A stretch of 64,000 bases of DNA from Eucalyptus grandis (lineage: Eukaryota > Streptophyta > Magnoliopsida > Myrtales > Myrtaceae), in the NCBI RefSeq assembly GCF_016545825.1, contig NC_052613.1, forward strand, positions 33,864,844 through 33,928,843, read 5' to 3'. The notes under the pieces are model-generated. The model was not told the DNA's origin, did not search any database, and worked only from the letters and a program-made list of their open reading frames with translations. Of the stretch, positions 1 through 12,584 are shown piece by piece. Position 1 is the first letter of the stretch. The number at the start of each line of letters is the position of its first letter. A program made the translations under genes and the position numbers.

Positions 1-2214
1 TCAAAATTTCTTTGCAATAACTGATGGCTACAAGGTGGTCCTGAGACTTGTGGGTGTCAATCTTGGACTAATGGAAACAAGTAAAAAAGCATTAAAAGAA
101 AGATAAAACTGACAGAGGATGAGGAGACAAGTGTCAATGGAAGAAGACAAATTTGGCAAAGATAGAAATGAAGAAAACCGAGGTGCCTCCAATAAATTGT
201 ACTTTCTATACAATTAGAGAGAGAGAGAGAGAAGGACACGGAGAGCCTGGGAGTATGCACTGATACGATGCTAAAAGTAATCTTTTAAGTTATGGAAGAA
301 ATCTTGGTGACTAGGTTGTGATAAATCTTAGATGAAGGCAATCCAATCATGCCTTATATATCCTGCAGTGACATGCATGTTGAAATCGTAGCAAAATAAG
401 CAATGCATCAACCTTACTGCGATATGCAAAAAAAAAAAAAAAAATTATTGTTCACTGGCACTGCAAACATATGGATTAAACCAATGCAATAAGGCCTAGT
501 TGTTTGCTTACAGGCATGTGGATCCACCAGGACAGAGAGAACTGTCATGTGAGCACGTGTTTGACTTGGTGTCAAGATCTATATTAGACAATCCAAATAA
601 TTTTTGGAGGAGAATAAGCGAACCAGCTGCACTAGGCTTCAAAGTATTTAGAATATCTGCAGAGCATTAAGAATAGCATGAGTCCTTTACACTAAAAAGA
701 CATGGATCATTGCACGTTACTACGAATCAATAAATTTTAAGTTTTCAACTTGTATTTGTATTGCATACATGTATCATCCGAATACCAACTTGCAGCTGAT
801 CAAGCATTCTGTAAAACAGGCTCAATATAGTGACAAAACACTCTCAGTTACATTTCAGAAAATGGATTACTAGGTGGGATGGGGTAATGGAACGGAAGAA
901 GAAAGAAAAACAAAATGGAAAGGCATTCAATCTCCTATCAGCTACGACAGATATAATATTGGAGTGACTGGAATTCAAGATTGTCCTTGAAATAAACTAT
1001 AAGGAAGAAAATGAAAGCACTTTGAAATTAGTAATATATTCACATATAGAGCCCATGCTCGCATATGCCAAGGAAATGCAAGAGAATGATATACTACAAG
1101 CTAGTTTTCACAAGCATCCTCAGGACCTTCATTTTAGACGGAAATTACGGAAATACCAGGCAATGTATGAAGGACAGGCACAGGGGAAAGGGCAAGACAC
1201 TACCCAGAAATGCTCTCTTTCCTACCTATTCATAATTAAATGAGCATCGAAAGGGCTGTAGCAATAACATATCGACCAATTGGCAACTGGGAGGCATGAG
1301 AATTAAGACAATTAAGTGCAAAACAAACCAGAAAAAAAAAAATAAATAAATAAAACAAAGCAAAACAAAACAAAAAAACAAAAACAAAAAACAAAAAATA
1401 AAACAGCTCATCGAAAGACTAGAGATTCATTGTTAGTGGTATCACACAGTGTTCTCCAGTTCAACTGGAGGCAACAATTTTGTGAAGCAACCTTGTCTAA
1501 CCAAAACACTTTTACTCACAAATTTGAATGATAATGATACTGAGAAGGGAGATAGATCATATATAATGGACTGCTTTATCACCTTTGCGCAACAAAGCTA
1601 CAAAGAGGATTTTCCAGATATAATAACTCTGTTAATTTACGATCCTCATACACTAGTTTGTGTTGGTCCTCTTGAAACTAACTTTACCCTTCTGACATAA
1701 AATTTTTGTGCTCTCTATTGGAAAACAACTGTATCTGGAACATGGTATCACTCTGTATTTTGGCAGAAACTTCTACTTATATGTCCAGTGTCATTGGCAA
1801 TTGACCAAATCTTTGTTAAACTGCTCTACTTAGTACCCAAAGAGCACAATAGCATTCTATTAAGATGTTAAAGAAGACTGGTCTCCAATTTTCAGCTAAA
1901 TTTTGGTGGGAATATGAGGTATAGAAATGCTGGAATCGTAGAAAGGGTCTTCATGAAATGCCAAGTGATTCGTTGCAAGATGATATTCAGAGTTTGTGCA
2001 GAAAAAACAGAAGCAATGAAAATGACAGCCTTGATCAATTATTGAGGTAAACTGATAGTTATCAGTGCTGTTCGCACACAATTAAAAGTCAGTGACAAGA
2101 ACAGACTTAATCAATTTGTATCCAATTATATAAAAAGCAGTGGATACTATATTCATCATCTGGAGTAGCTTTGACAAACATAAAGACATTTCCAGAGAAG
2201 AAAGGTACAAGAAG
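1..2214. other. No confident gene; probable TERT intron and downstream sequence
   Basis: AT-rich sequence left of the last TERT exon I could place. The short open frames on both strands show no recognisable domain, and I found none of the later TERT motifs (for example the LLDKHC region or the RT motifs). The minus-strand continuation of TERT is therefore either separated by a long intron or lies beyond the left edge. A poly-A run sits near 427-443, a GA run near 221-234, and an A-rich stretch with AAACA units at 1330-1400. Confidence 0.45.
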
Positions 2215-4982
2215 GATACGTTTTCTTGGAAAGCCTGTCGAAAGTGATGATTCCAGATCATAAAACATATCTTTTCTTTGAATTTGAGTGCCTTTGGCAA
2301 GTTTTTCAACTCCTACCAACAACTGACAGCAAGAGCACAACACTGGCATCTGCAGACAAAAAAAAAAAAAACTGAGTAATACACACTAATATATACTCAA
2401 CATGCTTACGCATGAGCACTGAGAATATGATTAAAAATATATAAGCAAAGCATAACGGGATATAAATTGCCTATTTGCAAAGATTCAAAGCTCAAACCCC
2501 ATCAAATAGAAGACAGCAGACAAAGGCAGTAAGTGTGAAGAAAGAGCACAAGACAAATCCATTAAAAACTACTCAGGCTCTACAGAGTCAACGAATTATG
2601 TCTAAATGACATCATGATTAATTGAAGGGCCTCAGTGAGTCACCAAAAAGCATAAGACAAAAAGCATCAAAAGATATGCTATGACAAAATTTACATTCCC
2701 CTAAGCCAGCCCATAGTGATAGCTATTATGATTCCATTTCCGTGGAAAATCCGGAGCTCATTAATGATCAAAGATCGATAAGAAATATAATCCTTATCCA
2801 TGTCGTTATGCTGCAGATTACATACAGCAAGTAGAACTGCTGTCAACACAACCCATGTATGCATTTAACTTTCTTTGAAGGATGAGAATTGATCCCCAAC
2901 ATTCTTTGCGGATATTCCTCTCCTTTACCATCTAAATGGTTCATACATATAGAAAAATACCTTATCATTAGCAAACTTTTGTCAGTCACAATGCCCAACA
3001 TATATTTTATTACAGTAAATAGAGTAGGAAAGACATCCATGACTTAACTTATCGACGTTTCATCATAATTAATAAGCACCTTTATGTATGGATAACTAAA
3101 AGTAGAAGATGATTCTCCCCGATAACTCCCAGCAAGATTATCTTGATCAGCACATACTACTTCAGAACAGACCACACCACTTCCATGGCAATCAATTCTC
3201 CTTTTCTTTCCCCGACGCTGCCAGCTAAATGGTCTTCTGTGCTTTCTGACCTTTGATACAATCATATTAGAGCTTCCTTGCAGAACCTCACAGAAAGATT
3301 CATCGCTAGAAGCAACACGATCAGGGACGATTATCTGTAATTCCTTGTTTTTCTTTCCATAGTCTGAGGCATAGCTAGAAGAAATTAAGGATGCACCACG
3401 ATGGAGTAAATTAGTGGATTTCTCCATCTCTGAGGATAATTTAACATAACCAGCTCTTTTTCTCTTCTTTCGAGCTCCTGAAAACAGATCAAGATGTAAT
3501 GGTAATTCAGTATGAACTATCACACTCTTGTGATAGAAGACTAAAGATCCTTTGAAAGAACAATCAAAAACATGATTGTTGAAGGATCCAAGAGATCAGC
3601 AAATAAAAAACAAGGAGGGGAAAAGGGAGAGAACTAACACCAACTACAGTTTGATTGAGAATGAGGCAAGTTCACATATAAATTAAACCATCAGAATCTT
3701 GCACAAATGCCAAACCAATAAAACTGTTCAATATACTAATTTGCATAGTGAAAGATCTGGTTTTAACTTTCAGAGTGGAGAACTATCTATGGATAACTTA
3801 CACATTTTAATGAAAAAAAAAATGGAAAAACCAAATCTTCTGTATATATTTGTCCAGTAAACTCTATAACCAAAATTCATCAAATTGAAGCTGGACATTC
3901 CTTAGAATACTGATGTAAAAACGTTTTTTGGTATTGTTCCTGGTACTAAGTGCTCAAATTGGCCATGAACATAAATGACAAAACACTATGACAGAAGATA
4001 GGACAACTCAGAAAACTGTGAAACCATTCCTGATGACCTCTCTTCTTATGTTGAAGACTTCAAACAAAATGCACAGAACTCTCATTCCCTTCATTGTCAT
4101 CTTTCTTATACAGCAATTTTCCTAATCTTATGTCATGATTAGCATTTTTCACCCCTTAATTGGGTCTTCCTCAACCCATTAGGTCATTTCGAAACAATAG
4201 AAAGGGATGTTCGATGAAGCATTAGTGGACCTAGAGGCTTGTGCCCCCTCCCCCCCCCTTTTCTCTTTCTCCCAACCTCAAATTTTTGGTCCACCACTGC
4301 CATGAAGGAAGTTAGCTAAAGCATTAATTATAAAACTCCCGTTGAACTCAACAAGTTATCCTATTGGAACAAAGAAGTACGTTGAGAGTGGGATTCTAGT
4401 GAATGCTTCAACAGCCTATTGTCCAGTTTTGTGATTGGAAGTCCAGCCACCTGAAAGTGTTTCTTACAAGGGTATGGCAAAAGATTGACGCACACTTGAG
4501 CAAGTACATCATTACACTATCACCAACCTGCAGATAAGAATGTTCAGTTAATCCAAGGTCCCAACTACAATTATCTGATATGGTTAAACACCAGAACCAA
4601 CAACAGGAAGGCAGAAGAAGTTGAAAATCCACTGATCAGAATATTGCCATGACATACCCTTTCTAAGAGAAGGCACCAGGCTGAAGAAGTTAGAAGCTCA
4701 ACAACAACACTAGAATGGTCATCCTGTCAACAGAACTTAAAATTAATTGGTATAGAACAATCTAGCTTGACTGGAGAAAGTCTTAAACTTATTAAGCTTT
4801 ATTTTAAAAGAAACGAACGACAACCATCAAACAAGAAATACTTAAAATTGATGAATAGAAAAGCTCCCATCCTCAGATCCCGGCTTGCCACACAGGGAGA
4901 AGGACAGGTAAAAATTCATACCAACGATTTGTTTATCTCCTAAGAAGACATATTTTGACTTAATTATTTCCAAAACTATGTG

Positions 4983-5013
<31 letters not shown>

Positions 5014-6071
5014 TGAAATAAATAAAAAAATGGAATATTAAGTCCGCCAGGGAAAAAAAATGACTTCCCGCAATATGGCAATACGACTTTAGAAAACAAT
5101 GCAGTGCCACAAGTAACACAAATATTAAACAGCAAGCTCTGAAAATAACGGAGCATGAAACTTGAACCAAGCTGAAGGTTGCTAGTAGGAGCAATAAAAA
5201 CATGATTGCCTTCACAATGAAGAACGGCTAATTACCTTACTAAAGCCATTGGATATTACATTGCCAGATGCTGAATTCTCAGAGAACACCACCTCGATGG
5301 TCCTCAGTACTATCTACAGGACGATTAAGGACTAGTTATGCATATACCAGAAAGCAAAAAAGCCACTGCGACAAGAGGCGATCGAAACCTGAAAGGTGAA
5401 AATCAGCACAGAAGTACATTTTGACCGATGACAACATTAAATATCAAACCTTCAAAAACTAACCCATCGACGCTGCAAGACATTGCTGTCCATACTTTTT
5501 TGAATCTACTTAACTGAAATTCCTCGATATAATATTCAAATGGGACAACTTGAAAACACCAATAAGAGTATAATTACGTAAACATACATAGCCGTTCTTC
5601 TCAAGTCCCAAACACAGAGAAAAAAAAACCATACAAAAGCCGCAAAGGGTTCATGCAAGTCCGCGCCTTTTGCACGAAGCTAACGCTAGATCGACCTGAG
5701 AATGCATCTACAGTGGAGGGTCGTGACGTGCACGGCCGTACCTGACGCTGGGACCAGCGGGCGAGAGGACTCAAGTCGGAGAGTGGAGGCGCGTCGCCGC
5801 CGACGACGACGAAGCACCGGGTGAGGAGCCTGCGGTACTCGGCCGGATCGTCGGCCCTGAGGAGGAACGACGCGACCGCCGCCACTCCTCCGCCGCGGGC
5901 GCAGCCGAGGCAACGCCGCCCTCCGCACCACCGGCAATGCTCCGCCGCCGCCGGCGTCGGCGGCGGCGGCGGTGGCGGAGGGAGCAACTCGACGATGGCG
6001 TCGACGAGCGGCCGCGCGCGGTCTCGGAACAGCCGCCACAGAACGTGCGGCACTCGCCGCTTCCTCGGCAT
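2215..6071 (-). CDS. TERT: Telomerase reverse transcriptase, N-terminal half (partial; apparent frameshift)
   Basis: Catalytic protein subunit of telomerase, which copies the RNA template onto chromosome ends in the nucleus. Exons on the minus strand: 6071-5742, 5313-5236, 4723-4658, 4527-4381, 3477-3080 and 2349 to about 2215. All have GT-AG borders and compatible phases except one break. The start MPRKRRVPHVLWRLF, the CRWCGGRRCLGC cluster and FLLRADDPAEYRRLLTRCF match the plant TERT TEN domain. Later exons give VVVELLTSSAW, then VGDSVMMYLLKCASIF, then a basic linker (KKRKRAG...GKKRRID), then KGTQIQRKDMFYDLE..GFPRKRIL. The RT domain is not in the window. In exon 4 the frame shifts by one base after CHTL: plants have LGKKHxQV here and the bases read CTTGTAAG. 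With one base added, the exon phase (148 instead of 147 nt) fits exon 5. The last donor (near CTTCTT|GTACC) is uncertain. Confidence 0.9.
4986..5013. repeat. (AG)n microsatellite in TERT intron 2
   Basis: Perfect AG dinucleotide run of about 28 bases between TERT exons 2 and 3. Confidence 0.9.
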
Positions 6072-8240
6072 TTCTTGGAGTCGGCGGCGGTCCGGCGATG
6101 CTCTCCGGCTCTGCTGAAAAAAAAAAAAAGGGGGGAGTTTTTTAATACTTTCTGATTTTTTGTATCCGAGCAAAAATTTTATAAAAAAAAATCCGAATTT
6201 TTTAAAGCCCCTTTTTGTTTTTGAATTTTAATTAAGGTGTTTTTCCATGCAAATCATTATCTCATGTTAAAAGGGCGCGTTTGTTTGCGTTTGTTTTAAA
6301 AATTGTTAGGGAAGGAAATAAAAAAAAAAGTGTTTACATGTTTAACAATTTCGAATAAAAAAAGTTTGGTAAAAACATTGTCTAAAATATAATAAGAATA
6401 GAAACACGTTTGGTAATTTTTTTTATTACAAGCCACCACTAGCCCAAAGAAGGCTCAATTATATTACTTAGTGAGAGTGTGTTTGATAACCGATCAAATA
6501 ATTTCTGATTATGCTCTTTTGTATCCCGAAAAAAAATGAATAAAAATTCATTCGGTAACTTTTTTGTACTTTTGCTTTCAAGAATGGATATGGAACAAAA
6601 TTAAAATAAAAAATAAAAAAAGTTGCTTCTTTATTCTTAAGACAACTCTAAAATCAAATCTATTTTCTTTTTTTTCTCTTTTCTTTTCATTCTTTTTTTT
6701 ACCTTTTCTTTATCTCCTCATCTTTTGGCCAACAACCTCGTTAAAGCACCATTAACCCCCAACGAGGTTGAGCCTCTTAGCAGTTAGGCAAGGGTCAATA
6801 GTTGGGCTTGGCTCAACCTCGCCAACAGTTAGGTGAGCTTGATCTCGCTAGATTTGGACAAAGTTGAGCTCGCCCAACTAAGGATTGGCTGAGCCTCGCC
6901 CAATCACCGAGAAACTTGGGCTCATTGGGAGCCGGCGATCAACCAAAGAATGAAGGAGAAGAAGAAAAGGAAAAATGAAAAATATAATAAAAGTATTTAA
7001 AAATAAAAAGAAATTTTAAATTGTAAAATAATTTGAGATCCTGCTAAATGTATTTATATTTCAAGATTAGAAATTGTGGATAATTACCAAATATTTTCAA
7101 ATGTTCAAAAACTCATCTAAAGAACAAAATAAAATCATTTCTAAATAGAAATTATTCCTGAAAACATAATTAATGATTACAAAACAAGCCATGAATCACT
7201 TAATTGCAGCTATATCCGATCCAGAATACATAATTGACTTGGGGGTTTTTTTTATAGAGTGAACTTCATATTTATCCTTGTGTTAGAGATAATATTAAAT
7301 TACAGGTAAGAATTAGCTACTGCTCAAACGGGAATTGTCCATTGGTGTTTCGCACCATACACTCTCACACCCAACCGCCAGTCGCCGTTGAGCACAAGGC
7401 ATCAAGGACATTGAGCTCAAGCCCATGATACAAGCAGGCTCCGCTTATTATGCAATATGGGAGCTTGCTCTCTAGTGAATTGGTTGCAACATAGAAAGTC
7501 CTCCCAAAAAGGTAGATTATAATCTTGTAGTCTACCAGCACATGACCTCTCGATCTACAATTTCATTTGTGTATTTGATGTATTCAAACCGCGAAATTTA
7601 TGGATTAATCATTAGTCAATTTTATCTGATGTATTCATAGCAACAAGAACAAAGAAAGCAATCTAATGGATGAAGAGGGAGGTGTCTCACAAACACCACA
7701 AGGTCTCTGCTGGATTTTCTTTCTTTTCGTTGTTTTATCAGGCCAGGGAACTTGTGCTGGATAAGTTGCTCTCCTTTGCTACTGAAGACAGTAGTTGGTA
7801 CTTAGCAGAATTGCAGACACCGAGTTCTGCTGCACATCTAAACAATTACTCCTCTGTTAACATACCACAGTAAACAAACCCCGCAAAAGAGGAGTACATA
7901 CGTCAATTTAGTAAGGATGTGATGTGCAGTTCCGCATTTGCAGCACAAAAGAAATATCAATAACTATACCATGAAAAGGATATGTTACAGTATCCATAAT
8001 ACATCCATTTCCCTAGATCTGTTAAAATAAAACTCTTCTATCTGCAAGTCAACTTTCACAGACCCATCGGCCTAGTCCAAAACCCTGTATGAAATGAATA
8101 GTGACAAGCTTCTGCTTCCCAAATAACTATTGGAGACCAAGCATCTGCAGGAGGTCAAATTCTGCACAGCCATAGTGCCTAAGAAAATGCTGATGTTTTA
8201 ACAGCTAATATTTATGCACTCTCACTTTCGTCCTTTGGAC
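6072..8240. other. TERT promoter side and TBL 3' flank, with a TIR-type repeat
   Basis: No gene is recognised. Right after the TERT start there is a poly-A/G stretch. From about 6260 to 7190 the sequence looks like a non-autonomous TIR element: AT-rich arms (AACAAAATAAAATCATTTCT on the right, and the reverse-type GTTTGGTAAC..TTTCTGATTAT on the left) around a GC-richer core of GAGGTTGAGC / GCTCAACCTCGCC-like words at 6750-6930. The exact ends and any target duplication could not be fixed. The rest, up to 8240, is AT-rich and would contain the TBL 3'UTR. Confidence 0.4.
6260..7190. mobile_element. Putative non-autonomous TIR element with GC-rich core
   Basis: Two AT-rich arms with partial inverted similarity flank a core rich in gaggttgagc and its reverse complement. 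The same core vocabulary occurs in the elements near 25.5, 27.7 and 16.9 kb. No transposase frame is present. Ends are approximate. Confidence 0.35.
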
Positions 8241-11200
8241 CTATACTTGTGCACAAAGAATTTCATTCCATGTGTCTGGTATGCCGGGTAGGCACCAGTG
8301 CAAGCAATCCTTGACACCATCACTGGCTTTAGCACTGAAGCGAGATATGTGTCCCTCATCTCTCAATTCAGAAAGAGCAGTTATATCCAGAATTTTCACC
8401 TTTGTACCCCGGACAGCACTCTGTACTACCAAATCATTTGATTCATCTTGCGAAACTACGCTTCCTTTAGATAAGGGGCTCATGTTATCGCAGCTACCCC
8501 CAGTATTCCACTCTCCATTCAGGAAGTGCCTAGGTGAAATGGTTCTGAAGAAAGCTTTGAGACGTGGATGCGAAGGAAGCTGCGAGTCTACCCACCTCAC
8601 AACACTATGGACCGTTAAATTTTTGGCATTTCCAATTGCTGCCAGATTTCGGTCTTCATTTGGCCTTCCATTGACATACATGACCCACTTGTTTGCATTA
8701 AGTTTGCCTCTGTTCCAATGATGTCCTGTGTTCAGAACTAGAACATCAAAGGTATCCAGAAATTTTCTCATGAACGCTGGAGGACGGTCCAAATGCATGG
8801 CAACACCCGCTGATGGATCAGTGATGTTTAAGAGCTCGAGATCGCAAAGGCTGGCAGACCAGTAGTATAATATAGTCGTATTCGTACTTCGCAACCGAAA
8901 CGCCCAACCATCAGGACGAATGGCTCCAGGAGGAATAACAAGCCCATAATTGACTCCGACATCTTCAACATCAGGGCTCTCTTCTCCACCAGTCACCATA
9001 CACATTAAAGATTGGAACTGCTGCCTCCCAAGTGAATCTCCTATAAATGCAATAGTTTTGTCCTGCATTCTGAACATAAAGATTTTTCTTAGACATCATT
9101 GGCAAAAACAAGCAGAACCTGAGCAATGCCAAACTTCCTACCAAACTGTGAGATACTATTTTCCTTTTTCTTTTTTGTTTTTAAGCAGAAGGAAGGGATA
9201 GCAGAAAGAAGGAAGCAGACACCTTTTAGTCAAATGAAAGAGACTTCTACATGGAGGAAAATCATATGATGATATCTAAGAACAGAAATCACGAATATTG
9301 AACATCTCAATTCCAGTAGGCAAAATATTTTTAACTGTATAGGACATAACATATCTTTGTTCCATGAATGTCGATAGTGCTAAGAGGAAGTGATTTTGCA
9401 CAAGAAGAATATTTAATATGTAACATTGTAAGCTAAGAGGAAGGTATACAAGAAAAGAAAACCTTCTCAAGAATGAAGATCTCTCAAATTCAGGCATTTC
9501 ACAATTTTCCGGCTGCCACCGATATCCCGTACGAAAAATCAGTTCTTTGCGTCAGCCTACAGGCCCACATCTCTGACAACCACTGCTTGCATCCAAACCC
9601 CGAATACAATGGTCTGCCCTTGTCTGCAACCCATCTCCCCTTAGCATAATTGCAGACTGCATCCATGAAGAAAAGCACTTTAAGTGAAAAAAAAAAAAAC
9701 ACAGGAATCTAGTACAATTTTCTCAAACCTACAAATCATACATGCTAAGCTTGGAGATTGAACTGGAGAATATGCCAATTAGTAATGACAGAAATAAAAA
9801 GTCCAACCAAATTCCTGCAGAAAGTAAAATAGTTTGATGTTTCTCATGTAGATCTCCCAATGCTCATCATAATTAAATTGGCTTGGAGAAAAAAAAGATT
9901 AACATAGGCCAAAATCTGAAGAAGTGTTCGTCAAGGACTCTCATTTTGATTATTCAACAAGCTATGTCTTCTATGTGCTAAATTTCAGCCGAATAGACAT
10001 GTTAAAATCACTTGGTGCATATCAAAGCACAATTAGGCAATTCTTCCTTTGTTCGTATCACATAACAAAACGCAGGAATCTAGTACAATTTTCTCAAACC
10101 TACATATCATACATGCTAAGCTTGGAGATTGAACTGGAGATTATGCCAATTAGTAATGACAGAAATAAAAAGTCAAACCGAATTCCTCCAGAAATTAAAA
10201 TAGATCGACGTTTCTCATGTAGATCTCCCCATGCTCATCATAATTAAATTGGCTTGGAGAAAAAAAAGATTAACATAGGCCAAAATCCGAAGAAGTGTTT
10301 GTCAAGGACTCTCATTTTGATTATTCAACAAGCCATATCTTATATGTGCTAAATTTCAACTGAGTAGACATGTTAAAATCAATTGCGCATATCAAAGCAC
10401 AATTAGGCAATTTTTCCTCTTTCATATTACATAAAGCACAATACTTCAGTACTAACAACTGCAAAAAAGAAAGTTTGTGTGGTGTTGACAACTCTACAGA
10501 AGATCTAGATAAGTCAATAATAACAAAATACACCATCAAGATGGCTTTTTTTCTTACTCACGTTATATCTATTTAACTGGAAGTTACAGAAGTTTCTTGA
10601 AAGAGGGGAAGATTGAATGTGGTCAAATGCAGTTGAATTTGAAAAACTACAAAAAGTACTGACTCCGAGATCTATTATATTGACACATGGTCGCTCTCAA
10701 TTCACAGTTTCCAGATATGGTACAAGCAAATACTAATTCATTTAAAAGCTAAAATGCAGTTGTGTGAATGTTTCTTTTGATGATCTTTAGGCATGACCCA
10801 TGAACATAAAAGAGACATGTTGATAAAAGTTTATGGCAAAAAAATCTATAGATCCCACATACTTTTTCTTTAAGACATCACAATCATCACAAATTCGATC
10901 CAAAATTATATCATCAGGAAAGAAAACTACCTTTCCTTTTAGAAGAGGACTTGCTACGTCGAGCACCCTTTCCTTTAGGAGAGAGTGCAGAAGTAGACTT
11001 CTCCATTACCGAATTGTCGCTACCTTGTTCAGCTTTTCTCGATATTTTTGGTGTAACATTTGCATCTTTCTCATCAGTATGCTCTTTATGGTGGGCAGAT
11101 ACCATTGAGTCATTTGGCATATCAAAGATGAATTCTGAACAGTCCCAACACCACCACCAAGAGAAAGGGAGGAGCAAGAAAGAAAAGCATTGTAAGCAAG

Positions 11201-12584
11201 TTGGCAGAAATAAAAAGATAACAAACCCAAATTACCAACGTTTAAAAGACTGAAAGATAGGACAAATAAATCAAGATTCACAACAGAGTCACATCCAGCC
11301 TATTGAGAAAATTCACATGCTAATGCCTATGTAGAACATCACCAGAAATGTCTCATTTAAAATTAAGTTGAAAAGTGTAAGTGCAGTGCAACGCCCATCT
11401 ATATTACTACACTGGGAGATTTTAACAGCAATGAGGAGTTTTGACGGAGTAACTCAGAAACCACCTAATTGAAACTTGAGGAGACTCATAGATATCTATT
11501 ATTCTGAGAGCAAACTCTTCAAATTGTTTCAGTTTCCTCTCAAAAGATATTTGCACGAATAAATGTCCATTCACATCTCTTCTCATCATTTGGCAAGAGG
11601 AGGGATCTTACTTCAGCTATGATCGATAATCTTTCCTCTTGCAACGCCTCCCAAATTACTAACCAGGGGGCAAAGATGCATGCCTATATTGAAATCTAAC
11701 TGACAGAAGAATTTTTGCCGTGCTTTATTAAATATTACCACAGATAAGCTATACAAGATTGGAAAGATTTTAAGAAGCCTGAGATCGTCTGCTGCAGGTC
11801 TGACAATTTTCTTTTCTTTTTTCTGGCTAAAAGTTTTGACTGTAATTCAACCTTGTATAATTGATCAAATCAAATCCCACCCAAACAGAGATAGGAAACT
11901 ACTCGATTGCTACTCGTCTGTTAAGCTTCAGCAGAAACTCTAGAGAGGAATAATTAAAAAATATATATATATTAAGTTCAAAGCCTGCTATCACCAAAAT
12001 GATATCCCAATATACTTCAAATCAAATCAAGCAGCTCACGGCTCGAATCCAGTGATAACCTTGGATTGTCATTGATAAAATGATATCGAGTAAGAAGAGC
12101 CATACTTAGTCAGGTTATGACTGTAAAATATAATAGTTAAAAAGCAGAACAAAACTGTGTATCAGATCTGCATCATACTTTCAATTTTAGAGCTATGCAT
12201 CGAAAGCGAACCGATAAATGGAAAACCCTACGCCCAAAGCAAATCCTGAAATTGATATATCGAACCCAGCGGATCAATTCCATGCAATTTATCAGATCCT
12301 GATTTTATACGGAACTCACTATTCGGGAAATGAGCCAGGTTGTGTCGCTTTTCTAGTCTGATGTATTCGTGATGTATTGACATTAGAATCAGTAACTACT
12401 TTCAAATGAAAAGATTCGACAACTGACCTGATGAAGACAACAAAAATTGATCTTGAGCAGACTGGAGGGTGTTTATGAAAGGATTCTTCTCCCAAATCCA
12501 TAGTAATACTGTTGCAAAAAGAAGTGCAAGAAGACCGGAAGAAAACTTTCTTCCTCTTGATCTGAACGAGTTTCCGCCTTTCAT
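8241..12584 (-). CDS. TBL: Trichome birefringence-like protein (TBL14/15/16 type), apparent frameshift
   Basis: Family of Golgi O-acetyltransferases (PC-esterase/DUF231 fold) that acetylate cell-wall polysaccharides. Exons: 12584-12428, 11134-10931, 9656-9463, 9069-8241. Exon 1 gives a short basic N-terminus and a membrane anchor (about residues 16-31, [14 protein letters not shown]), as expected for a type II Golgi protein. Exon 2 is a variable Ser/Lys-rich stem. Exon 3 starts the TBL domain ([33 protein letters not shown]). Exon 4 carries the catalytic GDS ([16 protein letters not shown]) and the C-terminal [16 protein letters not shown] with the DxxH dyad. Exon 3 breaks frame near 9526-9531: DFSY is followed in another frame by [14 protein letters not shown], where the family reads DFSYEGYRW. 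Exon 3 is 194 nt, but the flanking phases require 196, so two bases appear to be missing. Corrected length is about 461 aa. Confidence 0.88.
9702..10440. repeat. Tandem duplication, unit about 371 bp, in TBL intron 2
   Basis: The sequence beginning AGGAATCTAGTACAATTTTC at 9702 recurs at 10073. Further matches keep the same spacing: GAAGAAGTGTTYGTCAAGGA at 9918 and 10289, and ATCAAAGCACAATTAGGCAA at 10020 and 10390. The two units differ by scattered substitutions and small indels. The repeat lies wholly in the intron between TBL exons 2 and 3 and has no coding signal. Confidence 0.9.

Noticed and set aside
1449..1700. 83-codon plus-strand frame as a small gene
   Set aside because: AT-rich, no motif, no promoter, and within a likely TERT intron or 3' region.
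1896..2081. Minus-strand frame as the next TERT exon
   Set aside because: In-frame translation shows no similarity to the TERT segment that should follow GFPRKRIL.
5821..6117. Arg-rich plus-strand frames over TERT exon 1
   Set aside because: Antisense of the GC-rich TERT first exon, whose minus-strand product matches plant TERT.
8272..8721. 149-codon plus-strand frame
   Set aside because: Antisense to the TBL catalytic exon.
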